Below, in pieces: positions 37,150 through 46,854 of a DNA stretch of 64,000 bases. Source of the stretch: a bacterium (GTDB taxonomy: Bacteria; SZUA-79; Acidulodesulfobacterales; Acidulodesulfobacteraceae). The DNA is taken from contig JAJZVN010000007.1 in NCBI GenBank assembly GCA_021845685.1, forward strand, positions 46,048 through 110,047, read 5' to 3'. Every line of letters starts with the position of its first letter. Positions within the stretch are counted from its first letter, which is position 1. Position numbers and translations under genes: made by a program. A model generated the notes under the pieces. The model did not search any database and was not told where the DNA came from. It worked only from the letters and a program-made list of their open reading frames with translations.

Positions 37150-38649
37150 ATGAATATATTATCAATAAATTCTGGCAGTTCTTCTGTAAAATTTGCTTAT
37201 TTCAAATATATAAAAAAAACATATAAAATAATTGACTATAAAAATATTAAAATCACAAGCTGCATAAATAAAACAAAAATAGATGACAATTATAGCAAAA
37301 AAGAAAAATTATCCGAAAATATACCTGCACGTCAGACAAGATTATTATCATTAAATAGGTTATACGACGGAGAAATAGAGGAGATAGGGACATCTTTTTC
37401 TTCTTACAATTATGAATGCATCAACGGAAAAGAAAACGGCAAAATGAATTTTAAGAATCATCATTCTGCAATATCTTTTATAATTAATGAATTAGTTCAT
37501 AAAAATTTAAATAAAGATGAAAAAATTGACATAGTAGTCCACAGATTTGTTCATGGCGGCAATGTTTTTATTAAACCTCTTATTGTCTCAAATAAAAATT
37601 TAAAAGATAAAAAATATAATTATAATAATTATAATAATAAACATATTAAAGATAAATCATTTAATAGTCATAGCGTAAATAGCGCAAATAATAAGAATAA
37701 CGATACTGAAATTATTACGACAGATAATGAAATATATTCAAATTTTCCTGATTTAGAAAAATTAGCCCGACTTAACGAACTTGCTCCTCTTCATAACCCT
37801 TCAAATTTACTTGGGCTTGAAACTACAATAAAGCTCATCCCTGAAGCGGCCGAAGTCTGCATATTCGACACATCTTTTCATTCTACAATTCCGGATTATG
37901 CTTCAATATACCCTCTTCCTATTGAATATTATAAAAAATACGGGATAAAAAAATACGGGTTTCATGGCATTTCTTATGCTTTTATTTCTAACATTCTAAA
38001 ACTTTCGGGATATAATTTTAAAAAAATGATATTGTGCCATCTTGGAAACGGCGCAAGCATCGTTGCAGTTAAAAACGGCAAATCTATTGACACGTCAATG
38101 GGCTACACGCCGTTAGAAGGATTAATGATGGGAACAAGGACCGGGGATATAGATCCGTCGTTATCTTTTATTTTAAAAAATAAATTAAAATTATCTGAAG
38201 AAGAGATATATTGTATATATAACAAAAAAAGCGGTCTGCTCGGAATTTCTCAGAAAACCTATGATGTCAAAGAACTTTTAAATAACTTAGATTATAATTC
38301 AAAATTATCAATTAAAATGTTTTGCTATAGAATTATAAAATATATAGGGGCATACTCTGCTGCATTAAACGGCATAGACGCATTAATTTTTTCAGGGGGG
38401 ATAGGCGAAAATTCATCGTTTGTTAGACAGGAAGTATGTAATAATCTTTCATATTTGGGTATTAAACTGAATAAATCAAAAAATAGCGATGCAGTTAAAA
38501 TTTTTAACAATTCGCCTAAATTAAAAACATTAAATTTAGAAAACTCTATAATAAAAATAAACTCCGGCAAAACTACCGTTATGGCAATTAAAACCGACGA
38601 AGAATTAATGATGGCGGAAAATGCATTAAAAATTTTGAAAATTAATTAG
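37150..38649 (+). CDS. ackA: Acetate kinase with Asn-rich insertions
   Basis: A 499-residue acetokinase, about 100 longer than usual. It makes ATP from acetyl phosphate (or the reverse). Catalytic parts are intact: ILSINSGSSSVKFA (3-16), VVHRFVHGG with Arg132, LAPLHNPSNL, FDTSFHSTIPDYA with Asp240, YGFHGISYAF, HLGNGASIVAVKNGKSIDTSMGYTPLEGLMMGTRTGDIDP and FSGGIGENSSFVRQEV. Extra length is in an extension after strand two (about 38-75) and an Asn/Lys-rich stretch at about 147-195. These motifs favour acetate over butyrate kinase. It precedes the phosphotransacylase at 39044. Confidence 0.92.
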   Translation: MNILSINSGSSSVKFAYFKYIKKTYKIIDYKNIKITSCINKTKIDDNYSKKEKLSENIPARQTRLLSLNRLYDGEIEEIGTSFSSYNYECINGKENGKMNFKNHHSAISFIINELVHKNLNKDEKIDIVVHRFVHGGNVFIKPLIVSNKNLKDKKYNYNNYNNKHIKDKSFNSHSVNSANNKNNDTEIITTDNEIYSNFPDLEKLARLNELAPLHNPSNLLGLETTIKLIPEAAEVCIFDTSFHSTIPDYASIYPLPIEYYKKYGIKKYGFHGISYAFISNILKLSGYNFKKMILCHLGNGASIVAVKNGKSIDTSMGYTPLEGLMMGTRTGDIDPSLSFILKNKLKLSEEEIYCIYNKKSGLLGISQKTYDVKELLNNLDYNSKLSIKMFCYRIIKYIGAYSAALNGIDALIFSGGIGENSSFVRQEVCNNLSYLGIKLNKSKNSDAVKIFNNSPKLKTLNLENSIIKINSGKTTVMAIKTDEELMMAENALKILKIN

Positions 38650-39043
38650 AAAAATTAATCTGATAAAAATATAATAAAATAATTTATATAAATAACATAA
38701 TATATAATAAAAATATATAATAAATTAATCTATATAACATAACATAACATAACATAATATTATATTATATATATAATATAATATATATAATACATAATAT
38801 ATATTACAACTTAATTTATTTTAATTGATATTATTATTTTGATATAATTAATATAAACGATTAAAAATTATAATAATTAATTATGAAGGACGTCAATGTC
38901 TAAGAAACATAAATACTTATATATTTCTTTTATTATATTATTATTATAAGTTTCTTTATATTTATAGTATCTTTATATTATATTTATAGTATCTTTATAT
39001 TTATAGGTTTCTTTTATAGACATGGGGTTGACGGATTCAACAA
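38650..39043. other. Repeat-rich gap between ackA and the phosphotransacylase
   Basis: About 390 bases, nearly all A/T. It holds four TAACA units near 38731-38755, AT palindromes near 38756-38810, and three copies of a TCTTTATATTTATAG-like unit at about 38951-39012 just before the next gene. No coding frame. Two transcripts are possible because of this gap. Confidence 0.7.
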
Positions 39044-39982
39044 ATGTTAAAAAAATTAGACGAAATCCTAAACAACGCAAAAAAATTAAACCCGAAAAAA
39101 ACAGCGGTGGTGGGAAGCGCCGACGAATTAACGCTTCTTGGAGTAAAAGAAGCATACAATGCAGGGTTAATCATACCTTCTCTTATAGGCAACGGTAATA
39201 ACATAAAAAAAATTGCCGAAAAAATAGAACTGCCGATTGAAAAAGGAAATATAGAAATTATAAATTCGGAAACCGATGAACACTCTGCAAAAATTGCATG
39301 CGAATTTGCAAAAAACAAAAAAATAGATATTATTATGAAAGGGCATATACATACCGATATATTAATGCATGCAGTTATGTCTGCAGAAAACGGACTTAAA
39401 ACTAACAGACTTATAAGCCATCTGTTTCTAATGGAAATAAAAACATATAAAAAACTGCTTATAATAACAGATGCCGCAATTAATATAAGTCCAAATCTTA
39501 TAGAAAAAGCTCAGATACTTCAAAACGCAATTGATTTTGCTATTATTTTAGGCATTAAATTGCCTAAGGCAGCTGTTTTATCTGCAACTGAAGAAATAAA
39601 TCCTAAAATGCAATCAACTTTAGATGCCGCGTTGCTTAGCAAAATGGCCGAAAGAGGGCAGATTAAAAATGGAATAGTGGACGGACCTCTTGCTTTTGAC
39701 AATGTTATCTCAAAAGAAGCCGCCTTAGAAAAGGGGATAAAAAGTTCAGTATCAGGCGATGCTGATATTGTTCTTGTGCCAAATATAGAATCAGGAAATA
39801 TTTTATTTAAAGACTTAGAATATCTTGCAGGGGCAACGGTTGCAGGAATTGTGGTAGGGGCTGCCCTCCCTGTTATTTTAACTTCAAGATCGGATACGCA
39901 AAAAGCAAGACTATACTCTGCCGCTATGGCAATTATAGCTTCTAATAATTATAAATCTTTTTTAAATTATCATTTATTTTAA
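39044..39982 (+). CDS. Phosphate acetyl/butyryltransferase family protein
   Basis: A 312-residue PTA/PTB-type phosphotransacylase that moves an acyl group between CoA and phosphate. Family features are AVVGSADELTLLGVKEAYNAG, DIIMKGHIHTDILMHAVMSAENGLKT, LIITDAAINISPNLIEKAQIL, VLSATEEINPKMQST and DADIVLVPNIESGNILFKDLEYLAGATVAGIVVGA. Length matches the short PTB-like class. With acetate kinase upstream it completes acyl-CoA to acyl phosphate to acid plus ATP. Sequence alone does not separate acetyl from butyryl preference; the acetate kinase neighbour favours acetyl. The chemoreceptor begins 40 bases downstream. Confidence 0.85.
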   Translation: MLKKLDEILNNAKKLNPKKTAVVGSADELTLLGVKEAYNAGLIIPSLIGNGNNIKKIAEKIELPIEKGNIEIINSETDEHSAKIACEFAKNKKIDIIMKGHIHTDILMHAVMSAENGLKTNRLISHLFLMEIKTYKKLLIITDAAINISPNLIEKAQILQNAIDFAIILGIKLPKAAVLSATEEINPKMQSTLDAALLSKMAERGQIKNGIVDGPLAFDNVISKEAALEKGIKSSVSGDADIVLVPNIESGNILFKDLEYLAGATVAGIVVGAALPVILTSRSDTQKARLYSAAMAIIASNNYKSFLNYHLF

Positions 39983-40021
39983 AGCAATTAAGATAATTAA
40001 ATAATGAAGACGGGAGAAAAT

Positions 40022-41950
40022 ATGAAAAACAGAAATATAACTAAAAATGGTAATATTAATAGAAATAATATTTTAAATATCAATATTATAAATACGGCTT
40101 TAATAATTATATTTGCAATTATAGCTTTATTTTTTCTTATTTTTTCGTTTATCCAGAAAAATTATATATTATCATTTGCTGTTATTATTATTGCTATTAT
40201 TTACTATGCCGGCATTTTTATTAATAACGTCATAATTAAAGCAAAGGCAAACAAAATTAATAATTTTTTGACAGATTTTTTGACTATTAACAAAGACCTG
40301 AGAAAACGTCTCCCTTCATCAATAGATTTATACAATATAGACGGTAAAATTAACGATTTATTTGATTACTTATACGATACATTCCAAAAAGCACTGGATT
40401 CAACAAATATTGTTGCCGTTGATGCCAATATTGAAAGCGGTTCTATGGAAAAAATATATAAGGAAAATGAATCGTTGTCGGTACAGGTGGCTTCAATTTC
40501 CAGCGCAATTGATGAAATTAGTATGTCCCACAAAGAAATGACAAAAAGTGCCAAAGATTCTCAGAAATCTTCCAAAACTTCTCTTGAAAGAGCTACTCAA
40601 GGAAATTTAATGATAGAAAATATTATAGACGATATAAAAACAGTATCTAATTCCGTAGAAAATTTAAATACTACTATGTCCGAACTTGATAAAAGATCTA
40701 AAGAGATAGGCGATGTTATCTCATTAATAAGCGATATAGCTGACCAGACCAATCTCTTAGCGTTAAACGCCGCTATAGAAGCTGCGCGGGCTGGAGAGCA
40801 GGGCAGAGGTTTTGCCGTTGTAGCGGATGAAGTTAAAAAATTGGCTGAAAGAACAAGCAAATCAACTTCCGATACAAGAAAAATAATAGAAAGCCTGCTT
40901 CAGGAAACTTCAAAAACTGTTCTGGCTATTAAAGATGCAATAGAAAATGTTAAAAAAATAAGTTCCGAATCTGTGCAGGCGGAAGAATTATTTAATAATA
41001 TTATGAAAGCTGCGAGCGAAGAAAAAAATAGCATAGACATAATATATTCTTCAGCTGAACAGTTAGAAATTGCTGTCACCGAGGTAGAAAAAAATCTTGC
41101 CGTCGTTCAAAAAGTATCTGCCAATACAACAGAAGCGGCGAAAAAATCAAAAATAATAAGTTCATCGTTAGCTAAATCTTCTAATTCATTAAAAATTGAA
41201 CTATGCTCCTTAAAATTAGATCTTTTTGGCATAGTTCCATTAGAAAGCGCAATAATTATGAAAAAGAAATTCGAACCGCTAATAAATTATTTAAATAAAT
41301 CTTTAAATCTACATTACAGTAATTTGGTTGCAGTTACATATGAAGATTCAATTGAAGAAATAGGAACCAATAAAGTGTCTTTTGCTTACATGACGCCATC
41401 TACCTATTTAGAAGCAAGTAAAAAATATAAAATTGAACCTCTTGTCTATGCAATCAAAAATGGCTCTCCCACTTATAAAAGCGTTTTTGTTGTGCCGATA
41501 AATTCTAAAATAAGTTCTGTTCAAGACTTAAAATCAAAAAAAATAGCATTCGGTTCTAAAATGTCAACGGGCTCTTCGCTTATTCCAAAAGCAATGCTGA
41601 AAGCAGCAGGGATTGAACTTATATCTCTTACTGCTTATGATTATCTCGGTTCCCATGATAATGTGGCAAACGCCGTAATATCAGGAGAATTTGACGCCGG
41701 GGCTTTGATGGATTCCGCTGCGGAAGATTTCAAGAATTCTTTAAAAATTATAGCTTACTCGGATCCCATACCGCAATTCCCAATTTGTGCAGGAAACGAC
41801 GTTAATGCAGACTTAAAATTAAAAATGAAAGATATTCTTCTAAATATTAAAGACAAAAGCATACTCCAATCTATTGACAAAGGATATTCTGCATTTATAG
41901 AAGCAAAGAATAGCGATTTTGAACAGATTAAAAAACTTCTTAACCTCTAA
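40022..41950 (+). CDS. Methyl-accepting chemotaxis protein with a C-terminal PhnD-like binding domain
   Basis: A 642-residue receptor-like protein. Two adjacent TM helices (about 20-66) are followed by a cytoplasmic MCP signalling domain, whose hairpin tip [41 protein letters not shown] (about 236-278) is textbook. After it (about 390-642) comes a phosphate/phosphonate-binding-like domain (PhnD/PF12974 type: [60 protein letters not shown]). Topology puts that binding domain in the cytoplasm, where it would sense an internal ligand. The second ATG (40022) is chosen because GGGAGAAAA precedes it. It follows the phosphotransacylase by 39 bases. Confidence 0.85.
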   Translation: MKNRNITKNGNINRNNILNINIINTALIIIFAIIALFFLIFSFIQKNYILSFAVIIIAIIYYAGIFINNVIIKAKANKINNFLTDFLTINKDLRKRLPSSIDLYNIDGKINDLFDYLYDTFQKALDSTNIVAVDANIESGSMEKIYKENESLSVQVASISSAIDEISMSHKEMTKSAKDSQKSSKTSLERATQGNLMIENIIDDIKTVSNSVENLNTTMSELDKRSKEIGDVISLISDIADQTNLLALNAAIEAARAGEQGRGFAVVADEVKKLAERTSKSTSDTRKIIESLLQETSKTVLAIKDAIENVKKISSESVQAEELFNNIMKAASEEKNSIDIIYSSAEQLEIAVTEVEKNLAVVQKVSANTTEAAKKSKIISSSLAKSSNSLKIELCSLKLDLFGIVPLESAIIMKKKFEPLINYLNKSLNLHYSNLVAVTYEDSIEEIGTNKVSFAYMTPSTYLEASKKYKIEPLVYAIKNGSPTYKSVFVVPINSKISSVQDLKSKKIAFGSKMSTGSSLIPKAMLKAAGIELISLTAYDYLGSHDNVANAVISGEFDAGALMDSAAEDFKNSLKIIAYSDPIPQFPICAGNDVNADLKLKMKDILLNIKDKSILQSIDKGYSAFIEAKNSDFEQIKKLLNL

Positions 41951-42396
41951 CTTCACCACTAAAACCAAAAAACCCCTTGATATGTCCATATCTCATTTTT
42001 TATATGGGGATTACACGGTATTTTGCAAAAAATATATAAAATTAATTAGATTATATATTTATAATTTATATTCATAATTATTTATATTATATTTTTATAT
42101 TCAAACTATTATTTTCTTTCTGGGGATTGGTTGCGGATTTAATCCTAAAGCGGAATATATTTCTAAGTGAGTGCTTTCCGGCATGGAGCATGCGGTTATA
42201 TATTGTATTAGCCCCCTAATTGACTGGAATAAATAAGACATTATAATAAAGAAAGTCAATCGGAGGGTAAAAAATGTACCCGTAAATGTATTTAAAATAT
42301 TCATATCATATTTAGATATATTTATTTATACATCTTTTTTGTAATTTATACCAAGGATTATTTTTTAGAGAAGTGCTTATTTACTGCGGTTTTAAG
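41951..42396. other. Intergenic gap left of the tRNA-Arg(UCU) attachment site
   Basis: About 446 bases. A 67-codon minus-strand open frame (42101-42304) has no ribosome site and no recognisable product; I leave it out. A weak CCATAT/ATATGG hairpin follows the chemoreceptor at 41982-42003. Confidence 0.4.
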
Positions 42397-42449
42397 TGGT
42401 GCGTCCAGCGGGATTCGAACCTGCGACCCACAGCTTAGAAGGCTGTGGG
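42397..42449 (-). repeat. tRNA-Arg(UCU) 3'-half fragment: attachment site of the integrative element
   Basis: On the minus strand this reads as anticodon stem-loop (ACAGC, CTTCTAA, GCTGT; anticodon TCT), variable loop, T-arm GCAGG-TTCGAAT-CCTGC, acceptor strand TGGACGC and ACCA. The D-arm and 5' acceptor strand are absent. It is the displaced tRNA 3' end at the left border of the element carrying the integrase at 42611. Confidence 0.85.
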
Positions 42450-42610
42450 CTTAGCTTATTAAAATATCCTTTAAAACCAATACTTTTAAGGCTTTGCGGT
42501 TTTTCCTTTAAAAGTTTTTCTTGCCTTTTTATTCCGTTTAATGCTATATTTTACCGTATAGTATTTTAAATTTTACTACAATTTAGCCTACACTTTTTTA
42601 ACGTTAGAAT

Positions 42611-43642
42611 ATGGCGACTATATACAAAAGGGGCAATATTTATTGGTATCAAGTGCGACTTGAAGGCAGACAATATCAAGGTTCTACAAAAACCGGAGAT
42701 AAAAAACTTGCCCAGCTTATCGCAAATACCGTGGAAGCCGACCTTGTCCGGAATAAATTCAGTCTGCCGGTTAAAAACAATTATACATTTTTTACGGCAT
42801 GGGGGCAATATATTAAAAGCCTTACTAATGGGAAGGGAACAATTAAAAATAAACAGTTTGCGGCAAACCATTTCTTGCCTGTTTTTAAAGATAAGAACAT
42901 TGCCGCTATAACGCAGTCCGAAATTAAAGAATATCAGTTAAAACGCAGATTAGAAGTTTTATCTTTACCAAAAAATCAAAGCAAAAAAGATAGCGAAATA
43001 AATTTTCGCTGGATTAATCTTGAAATAACGACGCTTCACCATTTCTTTAATTTTTGTATAGAAAAAGGCTTGATCGAGAAGAACCCGGCGTCGGGTGTTA
43101 AAAAACTCAACGAACTCTCCCGCCTTAAGACATTATCCGACGAAGATATCCAGGAGCTCATCGCCGGTGCCACGAATAAATTAACCAGGGATTTAATTAC
43201 TTTTTTGATTTATACAGGCTGCCGGAAAGGCGAAGCCCTCAATTTAAAATGGGACGACGTGGATCTGCAAAATAACGTAATAGGAATTAAAGGAACTAAA
43301 ACTAAATATAACAGGTATTCCCCTATTCATTCGCAGCTAAAGGACCTTTTAATCGGTATTGAAAAAAAAGACGGCTGCGATTACGTATTCAATATCAACG
43401 GCAAAAAAATCGGCAATTTCAGAAAATCATTTATGACCGCGTGCCGCAATGCCGGATTTAAAGATATGCATATCCACGATTTGCGGCACGTGTTCGCGAG
43501 CAAGATGGTTAAGGACGGAATAAGCTTGTATATTACAGGGGAGTTATTAGGACACAGGACAACGCAGATGACGAAGCGGTATAGCCATTTAGTGCCGGAA
43601 ACGTTAAGGAAAGCGGTTGAGGACGTGTTTAAAAAAAAATAA
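42611..43642 (+). CDS. Tyrosine recombinase (phage-type integrase)
   Basis: A 343-residue site-specific recombinase. An N-terminal arm-binding-like domain (MATIYKRGNIYWYQVRLEGR...) precedes a core-binding SAM-like domain (about 58-165) and the catalytic domain with Arg205 (TGCRKGEAL), Lys in GTKTKYNR (about 230-233), His289-x-x-Arg292 (HDLRH), His315 and nucleophile Tyr324 (RYSHL). All catalytic residues are present. It lies 160 bases from the tRNA-Arg(UCU) remnant, which must be its target. GC content is higher than in the host genes to the left. It should integrate and, with an excisionase, excise the element. Confidence 0.95.
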   Translation: MATIYKRGNIYWYQVRLEGRQYQGSTKTGDKKLAQLIANTVEADLVRNKFSLPVKNNYTFFTAWGQYIKSLTNGKGTIKNKQFAANHFLPVFKDKNIAAITQSEIKEYQLKRRLEVLSLPKNQSKKDSEINFRWINLEITTLHHFFNFCIEKGLIEKNPASGVKKLNELSRLKTLSDEDIQELIAGATNKLTRDLITFLIYTGCRKGEALNLKWDDVDLQNNVIGIKGTKTKYNRYSPIHSQLKDLLIGIEKKDGCDYVFNINGKKIGNFRKSFMTACRNAGFKDMHIHDLRHVFASKMVKDGISLYITGELLGHRTTQMTKRYSHLVPETLRKAVEDVFKKK

Positions 43643-43750
43643 TTGTAGAATACACAACTTTTTAAGCAGAATACAAGAACTTATTTTTTAAACCTGCAAA
43701 CCCGCATAAAATAAGGAACATTTAAAAAAAAATATTAAAATTAAAATTAA

Positions 43751-44029
43751 TCAATCGTTGTCGATCCCTTCATTATTATAGATACTTGTATTACCATAAC
43801 CATTAACTATGCTACCATAATATCCATTGCTATATATAACTCCATTAAATTTCCTATCATAATTATTATGATTATGATTATAGTTGTTATGATAAAATGT
43901 TTTATATTTATTTGGATATCGTATCATATCGGCAATACGATAAAAAAATACAAATAAAGTTGTTAAAATAAATAACACAAATAATAATAATATAATAGAT
44001 ATAAATATATATAGCATAATTGTTAACAT
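43751..44029 (-). CDS. Small Asn/Tyr-rich membrane protein
   Basis: A 92-residue protein with one long N-terminal hydrophobic helix (about 4-32, LYIFISIILLLFVLFILTTLFVFFY) followed by a polar tail rich in Asn, Tyr and His. No family is recognised. It probably sits in the inner membrane with a disordered tail. No ribosome site is strong here. It is in the cargo region next to the DUF29 gene, on the same strand. Confidence 0.5.
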   Translation of the reverse strand: MLTIMLYIFISIILLLFVLFILTTLFVFFYRIADMIRYPNKYKTFYHNNYNHNHNNYDRKFNGVIYSNGYYGSIVNGYGNTSIYNNEGIDND

Positions 44030-44077
44030 TTTTTAATGCTCCATTAAAATAAAAAAACGGTTCCTCTGCAGTTATTT

Positions 44078-44599
44078 TTATAGTAAATTTTTAAGAAAAG
44101 CTATATCGTCTTCATCAATCCTATCAGGCGCTATTTCACATACTTTGTTTACAACTTCCTTAAAGGTGTAAGTGCAGTGTTTAGAAATAAATCTAATATC
44201 CAAGTCAATATCTTCAGAAATTATAAATCTCGCCTCATTCCAAGCGGTAGCAAAAGCTTCATTAAAAGTAAATTCATATTTTAAACCAGGATTTTCTTTA
44301 AGAACCCGAATAATACGCCTTGTAGAATTAGCAATAGTATTTTTCCAGCTTTTACTTCTTAGTCCTGGTTGATTATCCCATTTATACAGGTGAGATAATA
44401 AATTCGCAAGATAACTCCTAAGCTCTTTATATTCTGATAGTCCCAAGTCTTTTACCTCTTCCGCTAAGTTAATATAATCTATTTCGTTAAATCTACCCTC
44501 TTTAAGAAGTTCCGCATTGGTCATAGCCCAAGTGTAGTAATCCGTATGATACAATTCGGATAGAGTTCCCGTTGCCAGTTTTTCTTTTACGTTTAACAT
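44078..44599 (-). CDS. DUF29 domain-containing protein
   Basis: A 173-residue DUF29 protein: ELYHTDYYTWAMTNAELLKEGRFNEIDYINLAEEVKDLGLSEYKELRSYLANLLSHLYKWDNQPGLRSKSWKNTIANSTRRI matches the family consensus along its first 95 residues (Y-D-x-x-W, GRF-x-E-I-D, LAEE, L-x-x-LL-x-HL-x-KW-x-x-QP). The family is common in cyanobacteria and mobile elements and has no known function; nuclease or TA roles have been suggested from context only. It lies alone among cargo genes on the minus strand between the integrase and the replication genes. Confidence 0.85.
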   Translation of the reverse strand: MLNVKEKLATGTLSELYHTDYYTWAMTNAELLKEGRFNEIDYINLAEEVKDLGLSEYKELRSYLANLLSHLYKWDNQPGLRSKSWKNTIANSTRRIIRVLKENPGLKYEFTFNEAFATAWNEARFIISEDIDLDIRFISKHCTYTFKEVVNKVCEIAPDRIDEDDIAFLKNLL

Positions 44600-44710
44600 G
44601 ATTTAATACCTCTGAAAAATTAATGCTTATATAATATATATACACCTATTTTTAAAAATAGTCAAAAGTTTACGTATTATGCAGAATTAGTATCTGTATT
44701 TATAAAATCT

Positions 44711-45451
44711 TTAATTAATATTACCAAAATGCCATATTAGAGGAACATTTAAAAAATTTCTATTATGGGATACGCCATTGCCTGCTGTCGAAGAATAATA
44801 ATGAAGACTAATCCCTCGTCCTGATTCAATATCTACCTTTGCCATTTTTGCCGACAGTGTATTTTTATAAGAAACATAAATACAGCTCGCCATTATCCCT
44901 AAATTATTGGAATTAACGACCTTATCATGATAGATTATTGACGTTATATTTGGATTAGCCTTATTGTTATTTAAAACTCTGTAAACAAGCTTTAAATTAT
45001 TAACTGCTGCCATAAATATAGGAGTAACATAATGGATTGAGGTTGCAGAAATAAAACATCTCTTTTTATATTCTGAATTGGCAATGACGGTTCCTTGATA
45101 ATTAGGTTTTAAATGTTTATTATATTTTAAAGCAATATATATTATTTCTGCCACTACCTTATCGTTTTGTTTAGCCGCTCCGGCTATTAAATGTAGAATA
45201 TTATGATCCGTAGTTATTTTTGAGGCTTGTTTTGGATGTTTTTTAAAAATTAAAAGCAAAGCGTTAAAATTATGGTTGCTGTAATAAAACTTAAGTGCGT
45301 CCGGTATATTTTTTGGTGCGTTAACAGGCTGATTAGATATTATCTTTCCAAAACCGCTGAGAGCCCCTGCATAAGTATTATTTAACGCAAAAAAACAAGA
45401 TAACAGCATAAGGACGGATAAAAACATTAACAATAATTTCTTGGTTTTCAT
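44711..45451 (-). CDS. Secreted ankyrin-like protein
   Basis: A 246-residue exported protein: signal peptide MKTKKLLLMFLSVLMLLSCFFALNNTYAG, then a helical region. Two segments look ankyrin-like: HNILHLIAGAAKQNDKVVAEIIYIALKYNKH (about 82-112) and TPIFMAAVNNLKLVYRVLNNNKANPNI (about 142-168). I start it at the ATG at 45451 because AAGGAGTGCTT is directly upstream; an in-frame ATG two codons earlier overlaps that site. It might be a periplasmic effector or immunity-like protein of the element; nothing in the sequence decides. Confidence 0.6.
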   Translation of the reverse strand: MKTKKLLLMFLSVLMLLSCFFALNNTYAGALSGFGKIISNQPVNAPKNIPDALKFYYSNHNFNALLLIFKKHPKQASKITTDHNILHLIAGAAKQNDKVVAEIIYIALKYNKHLKPNYQGTVIANSEYKKRCFISATSIHYVTPIFMAAVNNLKLVYRVLNNNKANPNITSIIYHDKVVNSNNLGIMASCIYVSYKNTLSAKMAKVDIESGRGISLHYYSSTAGNGVSHNRNFLNVPLIWHFGNIN

Positions 45452-45457
45452 AAGCAC

Positions 45458-45675
45458 TCCTTGATTCTATAGTATCATATTTATTTTTTTGTCCGCAATA
45501 GGTAGTGTGAACCCAATATAAAAAACGCTTATATTAATATTCATATTTATATAATTTTCATTAATAATTGTCAATGTTTACAAAACAGTATATTTAAGAA
45601 AAACAGCTTTTTTAAGACAAATTTTTAATAAAAAACGGTCAAATTATAGTAAATAAGTTTACAATATATTTAGAA
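45458..45675. other. Short gap between cargo genes
   Basis: AT-rich, no open frame with a ribosome site. Probably the promoter side of the secreted protein gene. Confidence 0.3.
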
Positions 45676-46036
45676 TTATTTTTTAGGAACAAGCCTAACG
45701 TAATCGCAAACTCCTACCTCGGAAAGGGTATAAACCACAATTGAACTATATTGATTTGATTTAGGCCATGTTCCTTCTGAAACGAATTTAAGATTTATAC
45801 AGGCATTAGCTCCTGCGGGAGCGTTGTCTGATACAGATGTAATGATATCCTGTGCCTTTCCTTATAGCGAAAACGATACCCGCTATGCAACCGGAGTTAA
45901 AATTTTCGCACTTAAGATATTTTCTGTAATTATTCTCGTAATCAGTAGGATTGCCTATCTTTATATTTTGAACTTCATCAACACCCTTAAGTTTTTGTAA
46001 TTTTTTGTTGTAAGCCTTTTGAATGGTCACAGCCAT
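45676..46036 (-). pseudogene. Frameshifted hypothetical gene
   Basis: The first frame (from 46036) reads MAVTIQKAYNKKLQKL...NFNSGCIAGIVFAIRKGTG and then terminates in a shifted register. The correct continuation is in the next frame: GKAQDIITSVSDNAPAGANACINLKFVSEGTWPKSNQYSSIVVYTLSEVGVCDYVRLVPKK, to a stop at 45676. The junction is near 45857-45866 and costs one base. Together they give about 119 residues of unrecognised cytoplasmic protein. A sequencing error, a true mutation and programmed shifting are all possible. Confidence 0.6.
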
Positions 46037-46083
46037 ATCTTATCCTCCATTTAAAATTATATTAATAACAAATATTGATACAA

Positions 46084-46818
46084 TTATTTGGAAATATCGG
46101 CTTTTTCATTTAGTAACTCCTGAATATCTTTTTTAATTTGTTCTTTATACTGACCTGCGTTTGAAATTATGAATGTTCTATCAACAACATCGGCTTTATT
46201 TATTAAATATTCAATTATATCTATGTATTTTTTGTTTTTCTTTTCATCAGCGTATAAACTTTTCACAAATTCTAAATAAATATTATAATAATCGACAATG
46301 CTCGAATAATCTTTATATTCAATATTAATATCCTTCAAATCCTTTATAAAATCAACGGTTTTATAGTTAGTTTTCAGCATAATTACTCTAAGTATTTGAT
46401 GAATATAATTAATAATTTCTTGGTTTTTTCCAAGATATAATCCTTGTAATTTTATTACTCCTTTTTCTTCAGGTTTACGATAATCAGGATGTGCCGATTT
46501 ACTATGGATGACTTTCTCAATTGCTAAATAACTATCTACATCTAAATTAAAAACATTATGATTTATCTTTTCTTTTACAAAAGGATCATTGTTAATAAGA
46601 TAATTAATCGATATTTCAAAAAAACTACATATTTTTAGTGCAGTAAAAAGAGATATGCTAACATCACCGCTTTCATAATTTGATACAATTACTCGATTAA
46701 TCCTTAAATAATCCGCAAGCTCTTTTTGTGTAATGTTTTTCGAAGTTCTTATTTCTTTTATTCTTTCACCGAAACGCCTAAAGAATTCTTTTTCTTCGTC
46801 TTGTTTTTCTTTCCGCAT
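46084..46818 (-). CDS. XRE-family (HTH_3) transcriptional regulator
   Basis: A 244-residue repressor-like protein. The N-terminal Cro/C1-type HTH (about 14-70) reads RFGERIKEIRTSKNITQKELADYLRINRVIVSNYESGDVSISLFTALKICSFF. The rest is helical and lacks a LexA-type S24 domain, so it is not self-cleaving. It is divergent from the excisionase-like gene, with a consensus promoter for that gene between them. It is the likely maintenance regulator of the element. Confidence 0.88.
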   Translation of the reverse strand: MRKEKQDEEKEFFRRFGERIKEIRTSKNITQKELADYLRINRVIVSNYESGDVSISLFTALKICSFFEISINYLINNDPFVKEKINHNVFNLDVDSYLAIEKVIHSKSAHPDYRKPEEKGVIKLQGLYLGKNQEIINYIHQILRVIMLKTNYKTVDFIKDLKDINIEYKDYSSIVDYYNIYLEFVKSLYADEKKNKKYIDIIEYLINKADVVDRTFIISNAGQYKEQIKKDIQELLNEKADISK

Positions 46819-46854
46819 ATTTTTATTCCAATTTAGATATTTTGAATATATTAT

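Noticed and set aside
37150..38649. Butyrate kinase
   Set aside because: The FDTSFHSTIP, DTSMGYTPLEGLMMGTRTGDIDP and GGIGENSSFVR motifs fit acetate kinase.
38951..39012. CRISPR or iteron array before the phosphotransacylase gene
   Set aside because: Short A/T-only slippage repeats without spacers or a rep gene.
42101..42304. Minus-strand 67-codon frame left of the att site
   Set aside because: No ribosome site, no family, and the codons do not look selected.
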